The notes beneath the pieces are model-generated. The model was given only the letters and a program-made list of their open reading frames with translations, made no database searches and had not been told where the DNA came from. Below are positions 47,177 through 55,144 of a DNA stretch of 64,000 nt, in pieces. Both the position numbers and the translations under genes were made by a program. Source of the DNA: Methylorubrum rhodinum (GTDB lineage Bacteria > Pseudomonadota > Alphaproteobacteria > Rhizobiales > Beijerinckiaceae); the NCBI RefSeq assembly GCF_014199935.1, contig NZ_JACHOP010000009.1:106749-170748 (forward strand), given 5' to 3'. How positions within the stretch are numbered: the first letter of the stretch is position 1; each line of letters begins with the position of its first letter.

Positions 47177-47953
47177 CTACAGGCGGAAGCGGTCCACTTC
47201 GCCGAGCAGGGTCACGAAGGCGCGCGCCCCGTGATCCAGGGCGGCCCGGCCCTTCTCCACGCTGCCGAGGCGCGCGTCGCCGAGCGCGCCCGAGGCGTGG
47301 AGGTCCTGCGTCTTCCAGGCGAAGGCCGCCGGGCGGCCGGCGCGCAGCAGCGAAAACTCCCCCTCCATCGCCACCGTGCGCGGCGGGAAGTCCGCGATCG
47401 CATCGCTGCGCACGAGGTCGGGCCGCAGCGCCAGCATCAGGGCGGTCTCGATCCCGCCCGCATGGATGCCGTGGCGGATCTCGCCGTCCGGAAACAGCCC
47501 CTCCGGCAGGCCGAGCCGGCTCCACGAGGTCGTCACCGCCAGCATCCCGAGCCGCCCGCGCAGCTCGCCCGCCACGAGGTCGATCAGCGCGCTGTTGCCG
47601 CCGTGCGAGGAGACGATGACCAGCTTCTGGCAGCCCGCCCGGTGCAGGCCGGCGCCGATCTCGGTCCAGGCGGCGAGCGCGGTCGCGGCGGTCAGCGTCA
47701 GCGTGCCGGGAAAGGCGTCGTGCTCGTCGGACTTGCCGACCGCCTGCACCGGCAGGAGCCACACGTCGAGCGCCTCGGGCACGAGCGCCGCGACCCGCTC
47801 CAGATAGCCCTGCGCGATGACGGTGTCGGTGCCGAGCGGCAGGTGCGGCCCGTGCTGCTCCACCGCCGCCACCGGCAGAACCGCGATGGCGCGGCTCATG
47901 TCGCGGCTGCGGACCTCTTCGGTCGTCAGATCGAGCCAGGATCGTGCCGGCAT
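47177..47953 (-). CDS. Creatininase-family amidohydrolase
   Basis: A 258-residue protein of the creatininase/MftE/FAPy-deformylase family. Metal-binding motifs: VEQHGPHLPLGTD (about residues 32-44), SDEHDAFPGT and SSHGGNSALID, then the glutamate of GGIETALM. It would hydrolyse a cyclic amide or formamide in the cytoplasm. No mycofactocin genes or creatinine pathway are nearby, so the substrate is unknown. ATG 47953 is chosen; a GTG or ATG at 48001 would add 16 residues of low conservation. Confidence 0.82.
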   Translation of the reverse strand: MPARSWLDLTTEEVRSRDMSRAIAVLPVAAVEQHGPHLPLGTDTVIAQGYLERVAALVPEALDVWLLPVQAVGKSDEHDAFPGTLTLTAATALAAWTEIGAGLHRAGCQKLVIVSSHGGNSALIDLVAGELRGRLGMLAVTTSWSRLGLPEGLFPDGEIRHGIHAGGIETALMLALRPDLVRSDAIADFPPRTVAMEGEFSLLRAGRPAAFAWKTQDLHASGALGDARLGSVEKGRAALDHGARAFVTLLGEVDRFRL

Positions 47954-48060
47954 CTTGTTTGGGTTCGCCTTTGCCCGCGTTGCCGTCCCTTCGGACGGCA
48001 AGACGGCAGCGGCGTCAACGCCCCGCGTACGAGACGCGCGGGGCGCGCCGGGGCCTACGC

Positions 48061-48477
48061 TCAGCGTCCGCGGCTGACGAGCCAGCCGAGGCCGAAAGCC
48101 GCCGCCGCCACGAGGGCGAGCGTCGTGCCGCGGTTGTCCTCGGCGCGGGCGACCAGGGCGCGGCCCTGGCGGCGCGCCTCGCTGCCATAACGGCGGCCAC
48201 GGTGAGTGGCCTCGTCGCGCAGCGAGCGCCCACGCTCGTAGGCCTCGTCCCGAAGCGAGCGTCCGCGGCTCACGGCCTCGTCGGCGAAGTGGCGCCCGTC
48301 GCGGTGCAGATCCTCGGCCTGGGCGTGGATGCGGCCATAGGCCGATTGCGCGACGCCGGCCACCTGCTCGTAGGCGCCCTCGACCTGCGGCCGGGCGCGG
48401 CCCGTCACGGCGCCGAGCGCGGTGCGCCCGCGGCCCTTGATGTTGCGGATACCGCCTTCGATCTGGTCACGGTTCAT
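48061..48477 (-). CDS. CsbD-like protein with C-terminal membrane anchor
   Basis: A 138-residue protein. The N-terminus (MNRDQIEGGIRNIKGRGR) matches the start of CsbD-type stress proteins. The middle is a long amphipathic helix with repeated RGRSLRDEA units (about residues 70-95). The C-terminus is a single hydrophobic anchor (LALVAAAAFGLGWLV, about 120-134), as in DUF883/ElaB proteins. It is probably a general-stress or envelope-associated protein; function unknown. A second CsbD gene lies upstream on the same strand. Confidence 0.72.
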   Translation of the reverse strand: MNRDQIEGGIRNIKGRGRTALGAVTGRARPQVEGAYEQVAGVAQSAYGRIHAQAEDLHRDGRHFADEAVSRGRSLRDEAYERGRSLRDEATHRGRRYGSEARRQGRALVARAEDNRGTTLALVAAAAFGLGWLVSRGR

Positions 48478-48494
48478 GGATTTGTCTCCGATGC

Positions 48495-48543
48495 GAGAGC
48501 GCATTCCGACGAAGTGGACACCGGCTCGTCGCAGGAATGCGCG
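48495..48543. repeat. Family F small intergenic repeat, copy 1
   Basis: A ~49-bp element with inverted ends (GCGCATTCCGACGA and its complement) around GTGGACACCGGCTCGTCG. A related core, GTGGGCACCGGCTCGTCG, occurs at 59834-59875. Both copies lie just upstream of minus-strand genes. Confidence 0.65.
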
Positions 48544-48583
48544 GGCCGAGCCGACGACGCTCGGATCGGCGCCGGAACAGAAA

Positions 48584-48610
48584 GAGCCGCACCCGGCACG
48601 GGTGCGGCTC
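48584..48610 (-). terminator. Intrinsic terminator after the small CsbD gene
   Basis: A perfect 11-bp inverted repeat (48584-48594 and 48600-48610, 5-base loop). Read on the minus strand it follows the small CsbD gene by 30 bases and is followed by TTTCTGTT. It is a good candidate for a Rho-independent terminator separating the two CsbD genes. Confidence 0.65.
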
Positions 48611-48639
48611 CGGTGGTCAGAACCTGAAGCCCGTTCGGA

Positions 48640-48843
48640 TCAGATGCTGCGCTTGATCTTGTCGGCGGCGTTCTTCACGCCGTCCTTGGCCTCGCCGACG
48701 GTGCGCTGGGTCTTGCCCTCGACTTCCTGCGCCTTGCCCTCGGCCTGCAGGCGCTCGTTGCCGGTCACCTTGCCGACCGTCTGCTTGACGTTGCCGGCGG
48801 CTTCGTTGGCGAGGCCCTTGAGCTTGTCGGTGGTGCTGCTCAT
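48640..48843 (-). CDS. CsbD-family stress-response protein
   Basis: A 67-residue CsbD-family protein, the usual length. It has TDKLKGLANEAAGNVKQTVGKVTGNERLQAEGK and a further repeat VEGKTQRTVGEAKDGVKN, the characteristic lysine/glycine pattern. Family members are strongly induced in general stress but have no defined biochemical role. ATG 48843 is the only sensible start. A terminator follows. Confidence 0.88.
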   Translation of the reverse strand: MSSTTDKLKGLANEAAGNVKQTVGKVTGNERLQAEGKAQEVEGKTQRTVGEAKDGVKNAADKIKRSI

Positions 48844-49068
48844 CGGTTGTCTCCCTTCAGCTTGTGTGCGCCGGATCGCGGCGCCCTCGGCAAGCGGAAC
48901 GGTGAGCGCGAGCGTTGGTTCCCAGCATAGGTTATGGGCATTGGTTCGGGCATCCCTGGCCTGCACCGCCCGCATCGGCCCAAGCCCCGCCCTCTGCTTC
49001 AAAAAATTTCTGCGCGCCGGCCAAATATTTTCCAGTCAACCTTCGCGGCTCGATGGGTCAAGGATGCT

Positions 49069-49081
49069 GTATCCAAAATAC
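49069..49081. promoter_or_regulatory. Possible GntR-type operator before the oxalate operon
   Basis: GTAT (49069-49072) and ATAC (49078-49081) form an inverted repeat with a 5-base centre, in an AT-richer part of the 310-bp gap before the next plus-strand genes. GntR/FadR-type regulators often bind short dyads of this kind. The assignment is weak and no regulator gene is next to it. Confidence 0.3.
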
Positions 49082-49153
49082 CTGCCGGCATAGCGTTCGG
49101 CCGTTCACGACAAAGCGGCGCCCGCGCCGAAACGAGAGGATCAGAGACTGTCC

Positions 49154-49213
49154 ATGGCCGTCGAGACCGCCCCGCTTCCTTCCGTCGCCGCTCCCGCGGC
49201 ACGCGGGCGATGA
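49154..49213 (+). CDS. Possible 19-residue leader peptide
   Basis: ATG 49154, preceded by GAGAGGA about 13 bases upstream, opens a 19-codon frame (MAVETAPLPSVAAPAARGR) whose TGA overlaps the next gene's ATG as ATGA. It may couple translation to the FAH-family gene. It could also be chance, as GC-rich DNA gives many short frames. Confidence 0.3.
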   Translation: MAVETAPLPSVAAPAARGR

Positions 49214-49998
49214 GCGCCGCCATGGATCACGGCGTGACCCGCTGGATCGGCTTCCGCCACGACGGCGCGGCCGGCTTCGGCCGCCTCGACGGCGAGACCG
49301 TGGCGGTGTTCGAGGGCGACCTGTTCGACGCGCCGACGGCGACGGGCCGCACCCTGCCGCTGGCGGACGTGACGATCGACCTGCCGTGCCGGCCTTCGAA
49401 GATGATCGCCCTGTGGAACAATTTCGGCGCACTCGCCGAGAAGCTGGAACTGGCCCGGCCCGAGGCGCCCCTGTTCCTGATCAAGCCGGCCAACACCTAC
49501 CGCCCGTCGGGCGCGACCGTCACCGTGCCGGAGGCCGCGGGCCGGGCGCTCTACGAGGGCGAACTCGGCATCGTCATCGGCAAGACGGCGCGGGACGTGT
49601 CGGAGGCGCAGGCCCCGGACCACGTCTTCGGCTTCACCTGCATCAACGACGTGACCTCGGCCCCCATCCTGAAGGCGGATGCGAGCTTCACCCAGTGGGC
49701 GCGGGCCAAGGGCCTCGACGGGTTCGGGCCGTTCGGCCCGGTGATCGCCACCGGCCTCGCTCCCGAAAGCTTGACCGTGCGCACCCTGGTCAACGGGCGC
49801 GAGCGCCAGAACTTTCCGATCTCGGACATGCTGATGCCGGTGCCGCGGCTCGTGGCGCTGATCTCGCAGGGGATGACCCTGGAGCCCGGCGACGTCATCG
49901 CCTGCGGCACCTCGGTCGGCTCCGGCCCGATCCCGAAGGGGGCGATTGTCGAGGTCGTGATCGAGGGCATCGGCACGCTCGCCAACCGCTTCGCGTGA
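49210..49998 (+). CDS. Fumarylacetoacetate hydrolase-family protein
   Basis: A 262-residue protein of the FAH superfamily. The metal-binding glutamates lie in LYEGELGIVIGK; INDVTSAPILK and the C-terminal VIACGTSVGSGPIPKGAIVEVVIEGIG are characteristic. Members hydrolyse, decarboxylate or isomerise 1,3-dicarbonyl or 2-oxo acids such as oxaloacetate. It is upstream of panE2 and the oxalate-CoA ligase on the same strand, so it may process a C2 to C4 dicarboxylic acid, for example oxaloacetate decarboxylation or tautomerisation (inference). Confidence 0.85.
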   Translation: MSAAMDHGVTRWIGFRHDGAAGFGRLDGETVAVFEGDLFDAPTATGRTLPLADVTIDLPCRPSKMIALWNNFGALAEKLELARPEAPLFLIKPANTYRPSGATVTVPEAAGRALYEGELGIVIGKTARDVSEAQAPDHVFGFTCINDVTSAPILKADASFTQWARAKGLDGFGPFGPVIATGLAPESLTVRTLVNGRERQNFPISDMLMPVPRLVALISQGMTLEPGDVIACGTSVGSGPIPKGAIVEVVIEGIGTLANRFA

Positions 49999-50136
49999 GG
50001 CGCCCGGCAACGCGCCGAGGGTGACGAGACTTATGAGGGCGGGCCGAAAGCGGAGCGACGAACCCGCCGCGGCCCGGAACGTGAGAGACCGCGCGGCCCC
50101 CGACGGGACCCCGCGCAACACAGGTGAGTGAGGGAC

Positions 50137-51144
50137 ATGAGCATCGCGATCGTCGGCGCCGGCGCCATCGGCGGCTTTCTCGGGGTCAGGCTGGCGGAGG
50201 CCGGCGAGGACGTGACCTTCATCGCCCGCTCCAACGCGGACGCGATCCGCGCGGACGGCATGCGCCTGATCGAGGAGGACGGCACCGAGATCCACTCGAA
50301 ATCCGTCAAGGCGACCCGCTCGATGCAGGAGGCGGGCGCCCACGACATCGTGCTGCTCACCGTCAAGGCGCATCAGGTCGGCCCCATCGCCGCCGACCTG
50401 AAGCACCTGATCGGCCCCGACACCGTCGTGGTGACGATGCAGAACGGGATTCCCTGGTGGTACTTCATGGGCGGGCACGGTGGTGAGCACGCGGGCACGC
50501 GGCTCGAGAGCGCCGATCCGGGCGGGCTGATCGCCGACAACCTCGACCCGAAGCACGTCATCGGCTCGGTGGTCTATCCGGCCACCGTGCTCACCGATCC
50601 CGGCACCGTGAAGGTGATCGAGGGCAACCGCTTCGGCCTCGGCGAACTCGACGGCTCGAAGTCCGAGCGGGTGCTGGCCCTGTCGCAGCGCCTCGGCAAA
50701 GCGGGGTTCCGCGCGCCGGTCACCAGCGACATCCGCGCCGAACTCTGGCTCAAGCTCTGGGGCAACCTCAGCTTCAACCCGATCTCCGCGCTGACCCACG
50801 CCACGCTGGAGGACATCTGCCGCTTCCCCGACACGCGGGCGATCGCGGCCGAGATGATGCGCGAGGCCGAGACCATCGCGAACCGCCTCGGCGTCACCTT
50901 CCGGCTCGGCATCGAGAAGCGCATCGCGGGCGCCGAGAAGGTCGGCCCGCACAAGACCTCGATGCTGCAGGACGTGGAGGCCGGCCGGCCGATCGAGCTG
51001 GAGGCGCTGGTCGGCTCGGTGATCGAGCTCGGCCGCCTCACCGGCACGCCGACCCCGCATATCGACACCGTCTTCGCCCTGATGCGCCTGCTCGCCCAGA
51101 GCCTGGAGCGCGCCAACGGGCGCCTCGCGATCCAGGGAGCGTGA
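50137..51144 (+). CDS. panE2: Oxalyl-CoA reductase (ketopantoate-reductase family)
   Basis: A 335-residue NADP-dependent dehydrogenase of the PanE fold. N-terminal nucleotide motif GAGAIGG (residues 7-13), then VKAHQVG and the substrate-region helices with KLWGNLSFNPISALTHATL. In M. extorquens AM1 a PanE-family protein, PanE2, reduces oxalyl-CoA to glyoxylate. The location right before an oxalate-type CoA ligase (stop at 51144, next start 51148) supports this over pantothenate synthesis. ATG 50137 has a GAGGGA site; GTG 50128 is possible. Confidence 0.8.
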   Translation: MSIAIVGAGAIGGFLGVRLAEAGEDVTFIARSNADAIRADGMRLIEEDGTEIHSKSVKATRSMQEAGAHDIVLLTVKAHQVGPIAADLKHLIGPDTVVVTMQNGIPWWYFMGGHGGEHAGTRLESADPGGLIADNLDPKHVIGSVVYPATVLTDPGTVKVIEGNRFGLGELDGSKSERVLALSQRLGKAGFRAPVTSDIRAELWLKLWGNLSFNPISALTHATLEDICRFPDTRAIAAEMMREAETIANRLGVTFRLGIEKRIAGAEKVGPHKTSMLQDVEAGRPIELEALVGSVIELGRLTGTPTPHIDTVFALMRLLAQSLERANGRLAIQGA

Positions 51145-51147
51145 CCG

Positions 51148-52731
51148 ATGCTTCTGCCCGATAACGCCGCCTCTTCCCCCGATTCGACCGCCAAGGAGAC
51201 CCCCGTGGCCGCCACGACCCTGTACGACCTGATCCGGGCCGGCGACGACGCGGCCACCGCCCTGTCGAGCCCCGGCGGCGTTCCGCTGACCTTCCAGGCG
51301 CTCCGTGCGCTCGTCGACCGCACGGTCGCCGAACTCAACGCCCGCGGCATCGGCCGCGGCGACCGGGTCGCCATCGTGCTGCCGAACGGGCCGGAGATGG
51401 CCGCCGCCTTCATCGCGGTGGCCGCCGGCACCACCTCGGCGCCGCTCAACCCGAGCTACAAGGCCGACGAGTTCGAGTTCTACCTCACCGACCTGAAGGC
51501 CAAGCTGCTGATCGCCGCCGACGGCTCGGCGACGCCCGCCGCCGCGGTGGCGGAAAAACTCGGCCTGCCGGTCGCGCGGCTGAAGCCGACGCCCGAAGAA
51601 GGTGCCGGCAGTTTTTCGCTGCACTTCGCCGACGAGGCCGCCGAGCCCGCCGCCAATGGCGGCCCGGCCAGTTCGGAAGAAATCGCGCTGGTGCTGCACA
51701 CCTCCGGCACCACCTCGCGGCCCAAGATCGTGCCGCTGACGCAGAGGAACGTCTGCGCCTCGGCGCGCAACATCCGCAACGCAGTGCAGTTCACGGCGGA
51801 GGATCGCGGCCTCAACATCATGCCGCTGTTCCACATCCACGGCCTGATCGCGGGCATCCTGGCCCCGCTCTCGGCGGGCGGTCAGGTCTCCTGCACGCCG
51901 GGCTTCAACGCGCTGAAGTTCTTCGCCTGGATGGATGAGACCCGCCCGACCTGGTACACCGGCGTGCCGACGATGCATCAGGCAATCCTGGGCCGCGCCG
52001 CCCGCAACGCCGAGATCATCGCCCGGAACCCGCTGCGCTTCATCCGCTCCTCGTCCTCGTCGCTGCCGCCGCAGGTGATGAAGGAGTTGGAGGAGACCTT
52101 TTCCGCGCCGGTGATCGAGGCCTACGGCATGACCGAGGCCGCCCACCAGATGGCCTCGAACCCGCTGCCGCCCAAGCCCCATTACCCCGGCTCGGTCGGC
52201 CTCGCGGCGGGCCCGGAGATCGCGGTGGTCGATTCCGACGGCGAGCCGCTGCCCGCGGGCGAGACCGGCGAGATCGTCATCCGCGGCGACAACGTGATGA
52301 CGGGCTACGAAAACAACGACAAGGCCAACGCCGAGGCGTTCACGAAGCAGGGCTGGTTCCGCACCGGCGACCAGGGCACGCTCTCCCCCGAGGGCTACCT
52401 GACGATCACCGGGCGCCTCAAGGAGATCATCAACCGCGGCGGGGAAAAAATCTCGCCGCGCGAGGTGGACGAGATCCTCATGGACCACCCGGCGGTGTCG
52501 CAATGCGTCACCTTCGCGATGCCGCACGACAAGCTCGGCGAGGATGTCTGCGCCGCGATCGTGCTGCGCGAGGGCGTCCATGCCGCCGAGAAGGACATCA
52601 AGGGCTTCGCCTCCGAGCGGCTGGCCGCCTTCAAGGTCCCGGCCAAGATCCTGATCCTCGACGAGATCCCCAAGGGCGCCACCGGCAAGCTCCAGCGCAT
52701 TGGTCTCGCGCAGAAGCTCGGGCTGGCGTAG
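51148..52731 (+). CDS. Oxalate--CoA ligase (AAE3-type)
   Basis: A 527-residue AMP-forming ligase with motifs LVLHTSGTTSRPKIVPLTQRN (about residues 189-209), EAYGMTEAAHQMASN, GYLTITGRLKEIINRGGEKISP and the C-terminal KGATGKLQR lysine. The TSRPKIVPLTQRNV stretch is characteristic of the AAE3/Pcs60 branch, which includes oxalyl-CoA synthetases. It starts 3 bp after panE2. Together they would convert oxalate to oxalyl-CoA and then glyoxylate. An N-terminal extension of ~20 residues before AATTLYDLI is poorly conserved; a later GTG at 51205 is an alternative. Confidence 0.82.
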   Translation: MLLPDNAASSPDSTAKETPVAATTLYDLIRAGDDAATALSSPGGVPLTFQALRALVDRTVAELNARGIGRGDRVAIVLPNGPEMAAAFIAVAAGTTSAPLNPSYKADEFEFYLTDLKAKLLIAADGSATPAAAVAEKLGLPVARLKPTPEEGAGSFSLHFADEAAEPAANGGPASSEEIALVLHTSGTTSRPKIVPLTQRNVCASARNIRNAVQFTAEDRGLNIMPLFHIHGLIAGILAPLSAGGQVSCTPGFNALKFFAWMDETRPTWYTGVPTMHQAILGRAARNAEIIARNPLRFIRSSSSSLPPQVMKELEETFSAPVIEAYGMTEAAHQMASNPLPPKPHYPGSVGLAAGPEIAVVDSDGEPLPAGETGEIVIRGDNVMTGYENNDKANAEAFTKQGWFRTGDQGTLSPEGYLTITGRLKEIINRGGEKISPREVDEILMDHPAVSQCVTFAMPHDKLGEDVCAAIVLREGVHAAEKDIKGFASERLAAFKVPAKILILDEIPKGATGKLQRIGLAQKLGLA

Positions 52732-52743
52732 TATTCTGGCATT

Positions 52744-52774
52744 CCCCGCGGCCAGACCGGCCGCGGGGGTTTTT
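52744..52774 (+). terminator. Strong intrinsic terminator after the oxalate operon
   Basis: A perfect 10-bp GC stem (52744-52753 with 52759-52768, loop AGACC) followed by G and five Ts (52770-52774), 13 bases after the ligase stop. It is a textbook Rho-independent terminator on the plus strand. Confidence 0.93.
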
Positions 52775-53265
52775 GCTCGTTGACGGGCGCCGCGGCGCCC
52801 ATGAACCCGCCGCCGCCCTTGCCGTGGATGTTCGGCAATTTGTCGATCGCGGCGGGGTGGTCAGGAATGCCTTCGGGATGCCGCCGAGGCCCTGATGCGG
52901 GCGCATCTCGGTGCAGGCGATCATGTATCGCAGCCGCTCGCGCGAGACATGATCGAGGCTTTCGAAGGTGGTGCCCTCGGCGCGGCGGTCGAGGCCCTGA
53001 CGCTCGAGGGCGCGATGATCGCCGAGGGTGAGGGCGGATCGGTCCGGCGCTCGGCGGCGACCTCCGCTTCGACCGCGGCCGTCATCCGCGGGGACGCCCG
53101 GCGCGGGCCGCGCCTCTGTGGCGGACGCCGACATGATCACCCGGACACGGTGTGATTTCGCCCGCTCCCTTTTCCGCCGCCCACGCGTTCCTGCTCCGCT
53201 TGAACGAAACGCCGCCCTGCGCCAATGCGGTCGCCAAGCGTCGGAACGGGCAGGAGACGGACACG
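52775..53265. other. Intergenic region with possible gene remnant
   Basis: No confident gene. A minus-strand frame (about 52800-53140) reads TFESLDHVSRERLRYMIACT and then EMRPHQGLGGIP, a phrase reminiscent of integrase-type transposase C-termini, but the surrounding sequence is arginine-rich with no family match. It could be an insertion-sequence scar. The matB promoter must lie at the right end. Confidence 0.35.
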
Positions 53266-54813
53266 ATGGCCGAGGCAGCCGGCAACCACCTGTTCGACCT
53301 CGTGCGCGCCCATCTCCCGGCCGATCCGGGCGGGCGCACGGTCATCGAATCCGTCCCCGACGGCCGGCACCACAGCTACGCCGACCTCCTCGCCCGCTCC
53401 GCCGCCTATGCCGACGCCCTGACCCGCCTCGGCGTGAAGACCGGCGACCGGGTTGCGGTGCAGGTCGAGAAGAGCGCGGAGGTGATCTTCCTCTATCTCG
53501 GCGCGGTGCGGGCCGGGGCGGTCTTCCTGCCGCTCAACACCGCCTATACGGGCGCCGAGATCGCCTACTTCCTCGGCGACGCCGAGCCGGCCCTGTTCGT
53601 CTGCGACCCCGCCCGCGAGTCCGATTTCTTGGGTGTTGCCCGTGAGGCAGGGGTGACGCAGGTGCGCACCCTCGGCGGCGACGGGCGCGGCAGCATGGCC
53701 GAGGCCGCGGACTCGGCCGCGACCGACTTCACCGACGTGGCGCGCGGGCCCGACGACCTCGCCGCGATCCTCTACACCTCGGGCACGACCGGGCGCTCGA
53801 AGGGCGCCATGCTGAGCCACGACAACCTCGTCTCCAACGCGCTCACGCTTGCAGGGTACTGGCACTTCACCGCCCGGGACGTGCTGATCCACGCGCTGCC
53901 GGTGTTCCACACTCACGGCCTGTTCGTGGCCACCAACATCGTGCTCGCCACCGGCGGCACCATGCTGTTCCTCCCCCGCCTCGACGCGAAGAAGATCCTG
54001 GAACTGCTGCCGCGGGCGACCGCGATGATGGGGGTGCCGACCTTCTACACCCGCCTGCTCAAGGAGCCGGGCCTGACCCGCGAGGCGACCGCGCATATCC
54101 GCCTGTTCGTCTCCGGCTCGGCGCCGCTCTTGGCCGAGACGCATCGCGAATGGTCGGAGCGCACCGGCCACGCGATCCTCGAGCGCTACGGCATGACCGA
54201 GACCAACATGAACACCTCGAACCCCTACGAGGGCGCGCGCCGGGCCGGCACCGTCGGCTTCCCGCTGCCGGGGGTGACCCTGCGGGTCGTCGAGCCCGAG
54301 ACCGGCGCCCCGCTCGGGGCGGAAGAGGTCGGGATGATCGAGGTGAAGGGGCCCAACGTGTTCCAGGGCTACTGGCGCATGCCGGAGAAGACGGCGGCCG
54401 AGTTCAAGCCCGACGGCTTCTTCGTCACCGGCGATCTCGGCAAGGTCGACCGCGACGGCTACGTCCACATCGTCGGACGCGGCAAGGACCTCATCATCAC
54501 CGGCGGCTACAACGTCTACCCGAAGGAGATCGAGACCGAGATCGACGCGCTGCCGGGCGTCGTCGAATCGGCGGTGATCGGGCTGGCGCATCCGGATTTC
54601 GGCGAGGGCGTCACCGCCGTGGTGGTGGCGGGCGAGGGCGCGCCCGACGAGGCCGGCATCCTCGCGGCGCTGGAGGGGCGGCTCGCCAAGTACAAGTGCC
54701 CCAAGCGCGTGCTCTTCGCCGAGGATCTCCCCCGCAACGCCATGGGCAAGGTGCAGAAGAACGTTTTGCGCGAGACCCATGCCGGGCTCTACGCAGCGCC
54801 TGCGAAGGGATGA
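53266..54813 (+). CDS. matB: Malonyl-CoA synthetase (MatB)
   Basis: A 515-residue ANL-family ligase of MatB length. Motifs: ILYTSGTTGRSKGAMLSHDN, LPVFHTHGLFVATN, RYGMTETNMNTSNPYEG (MatB hallmark), KGPNVFQGYWRMPEKT and the C-terminal NAMGKVQKN lysine. It activates malonate, and often methylmalonate, to its CoA ester. ATG 53266 has an AGGAG site. It stands alone: no matA or matC is near, so it probably detoxifies or recycles free malonate. Confidence 0.9.
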   Translation: MAEAAGNHLFDLVRAHLPADPGGRTVIESVPDGRHHSYADLLARSAAYADALTRLGVKTGDRVAVQVEKSAEVIFLYLGAVRAGAVFLPLNTAYTGAEIAYFLGDAEPALFVCDPARESDFLGVAREAGVTQVRTLGGDGRGSMAEAADSAATDFTDVARGPDDLAAILYTSGTTGRSKGAMLSHDNLVSNALTLAGYWHFTARDVLIHALPVFHTHGLFVATNIVLATGGTMLFLPRLDAKKILELLPRATAMMGVPTFYTRLLKEPGLTREATAHIRLFVSGSAPLLAETHREWSERTGHAILERYGMTETNMNTSNPYEGARRAGTVGFPLPGVTLRVVEPETGAPLGAEEVGMIEVKGPNVFQGYWRMPEKTAAEFKPDGFFVTGDLGKVDRDGYVHIVGRGKDLIITGGYNVYPKEIETEIDALPGVVESAVIGLAHPDFGEGVTAVVVAGEGAPDEAGILAALEGRLAKYKCPKRVLFAEDLPRNAMGKVQKNVLRETHAGLYAAPAKG

Positions 54814-54829
54814 TCGGCGGCGCAGGCAA

Positions 54830-54958
54830 ATCGTTCGAAGCCGCATCGGCGGCTTCGCGGCGCGAAGAGCGCCGCGCGGAGCGGGCCTCGGCAAAGCCGA
54901 GGCGTCTAGCGAAGCGAAAGCCTAAGCCCGCGGACGCGGGCGCCGGCGACTGAGGCCA
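54830..54958. repeat. Family D intergenic repeat, copy 1
   Basis: A ~129-bp element shared with 61744-61867. Landmarks: TCGTTCGAAGCCGC, GGCGCGAAGAGCGC, GCGGGCCTCGGC, AAGCCCGCGG and GCGGGCGCCGGCG in the same order. It is made of several short hairpins. It lies directly after matB, in a 331-bp gap before the histidine kinase. Confidence 0.85.
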
Positions 54959-55144
54959 GGAAGGAACCCCTCGCGAAGCGTCGGGTTGACCGGCGCCCGG
55001 CGTCCTGCGAAGCCCCGGCGAGCGGTGGAACTCTCGCGTCTGTGATGCGAGTGTAGGACCTGAGATGATATGGGGGCAGCCTGTCCGCAGGCGTGGGGGC
55101 CGCCTGTTCGACTGCTTCGAGGAACCGTCGGGACAACGCTGACC

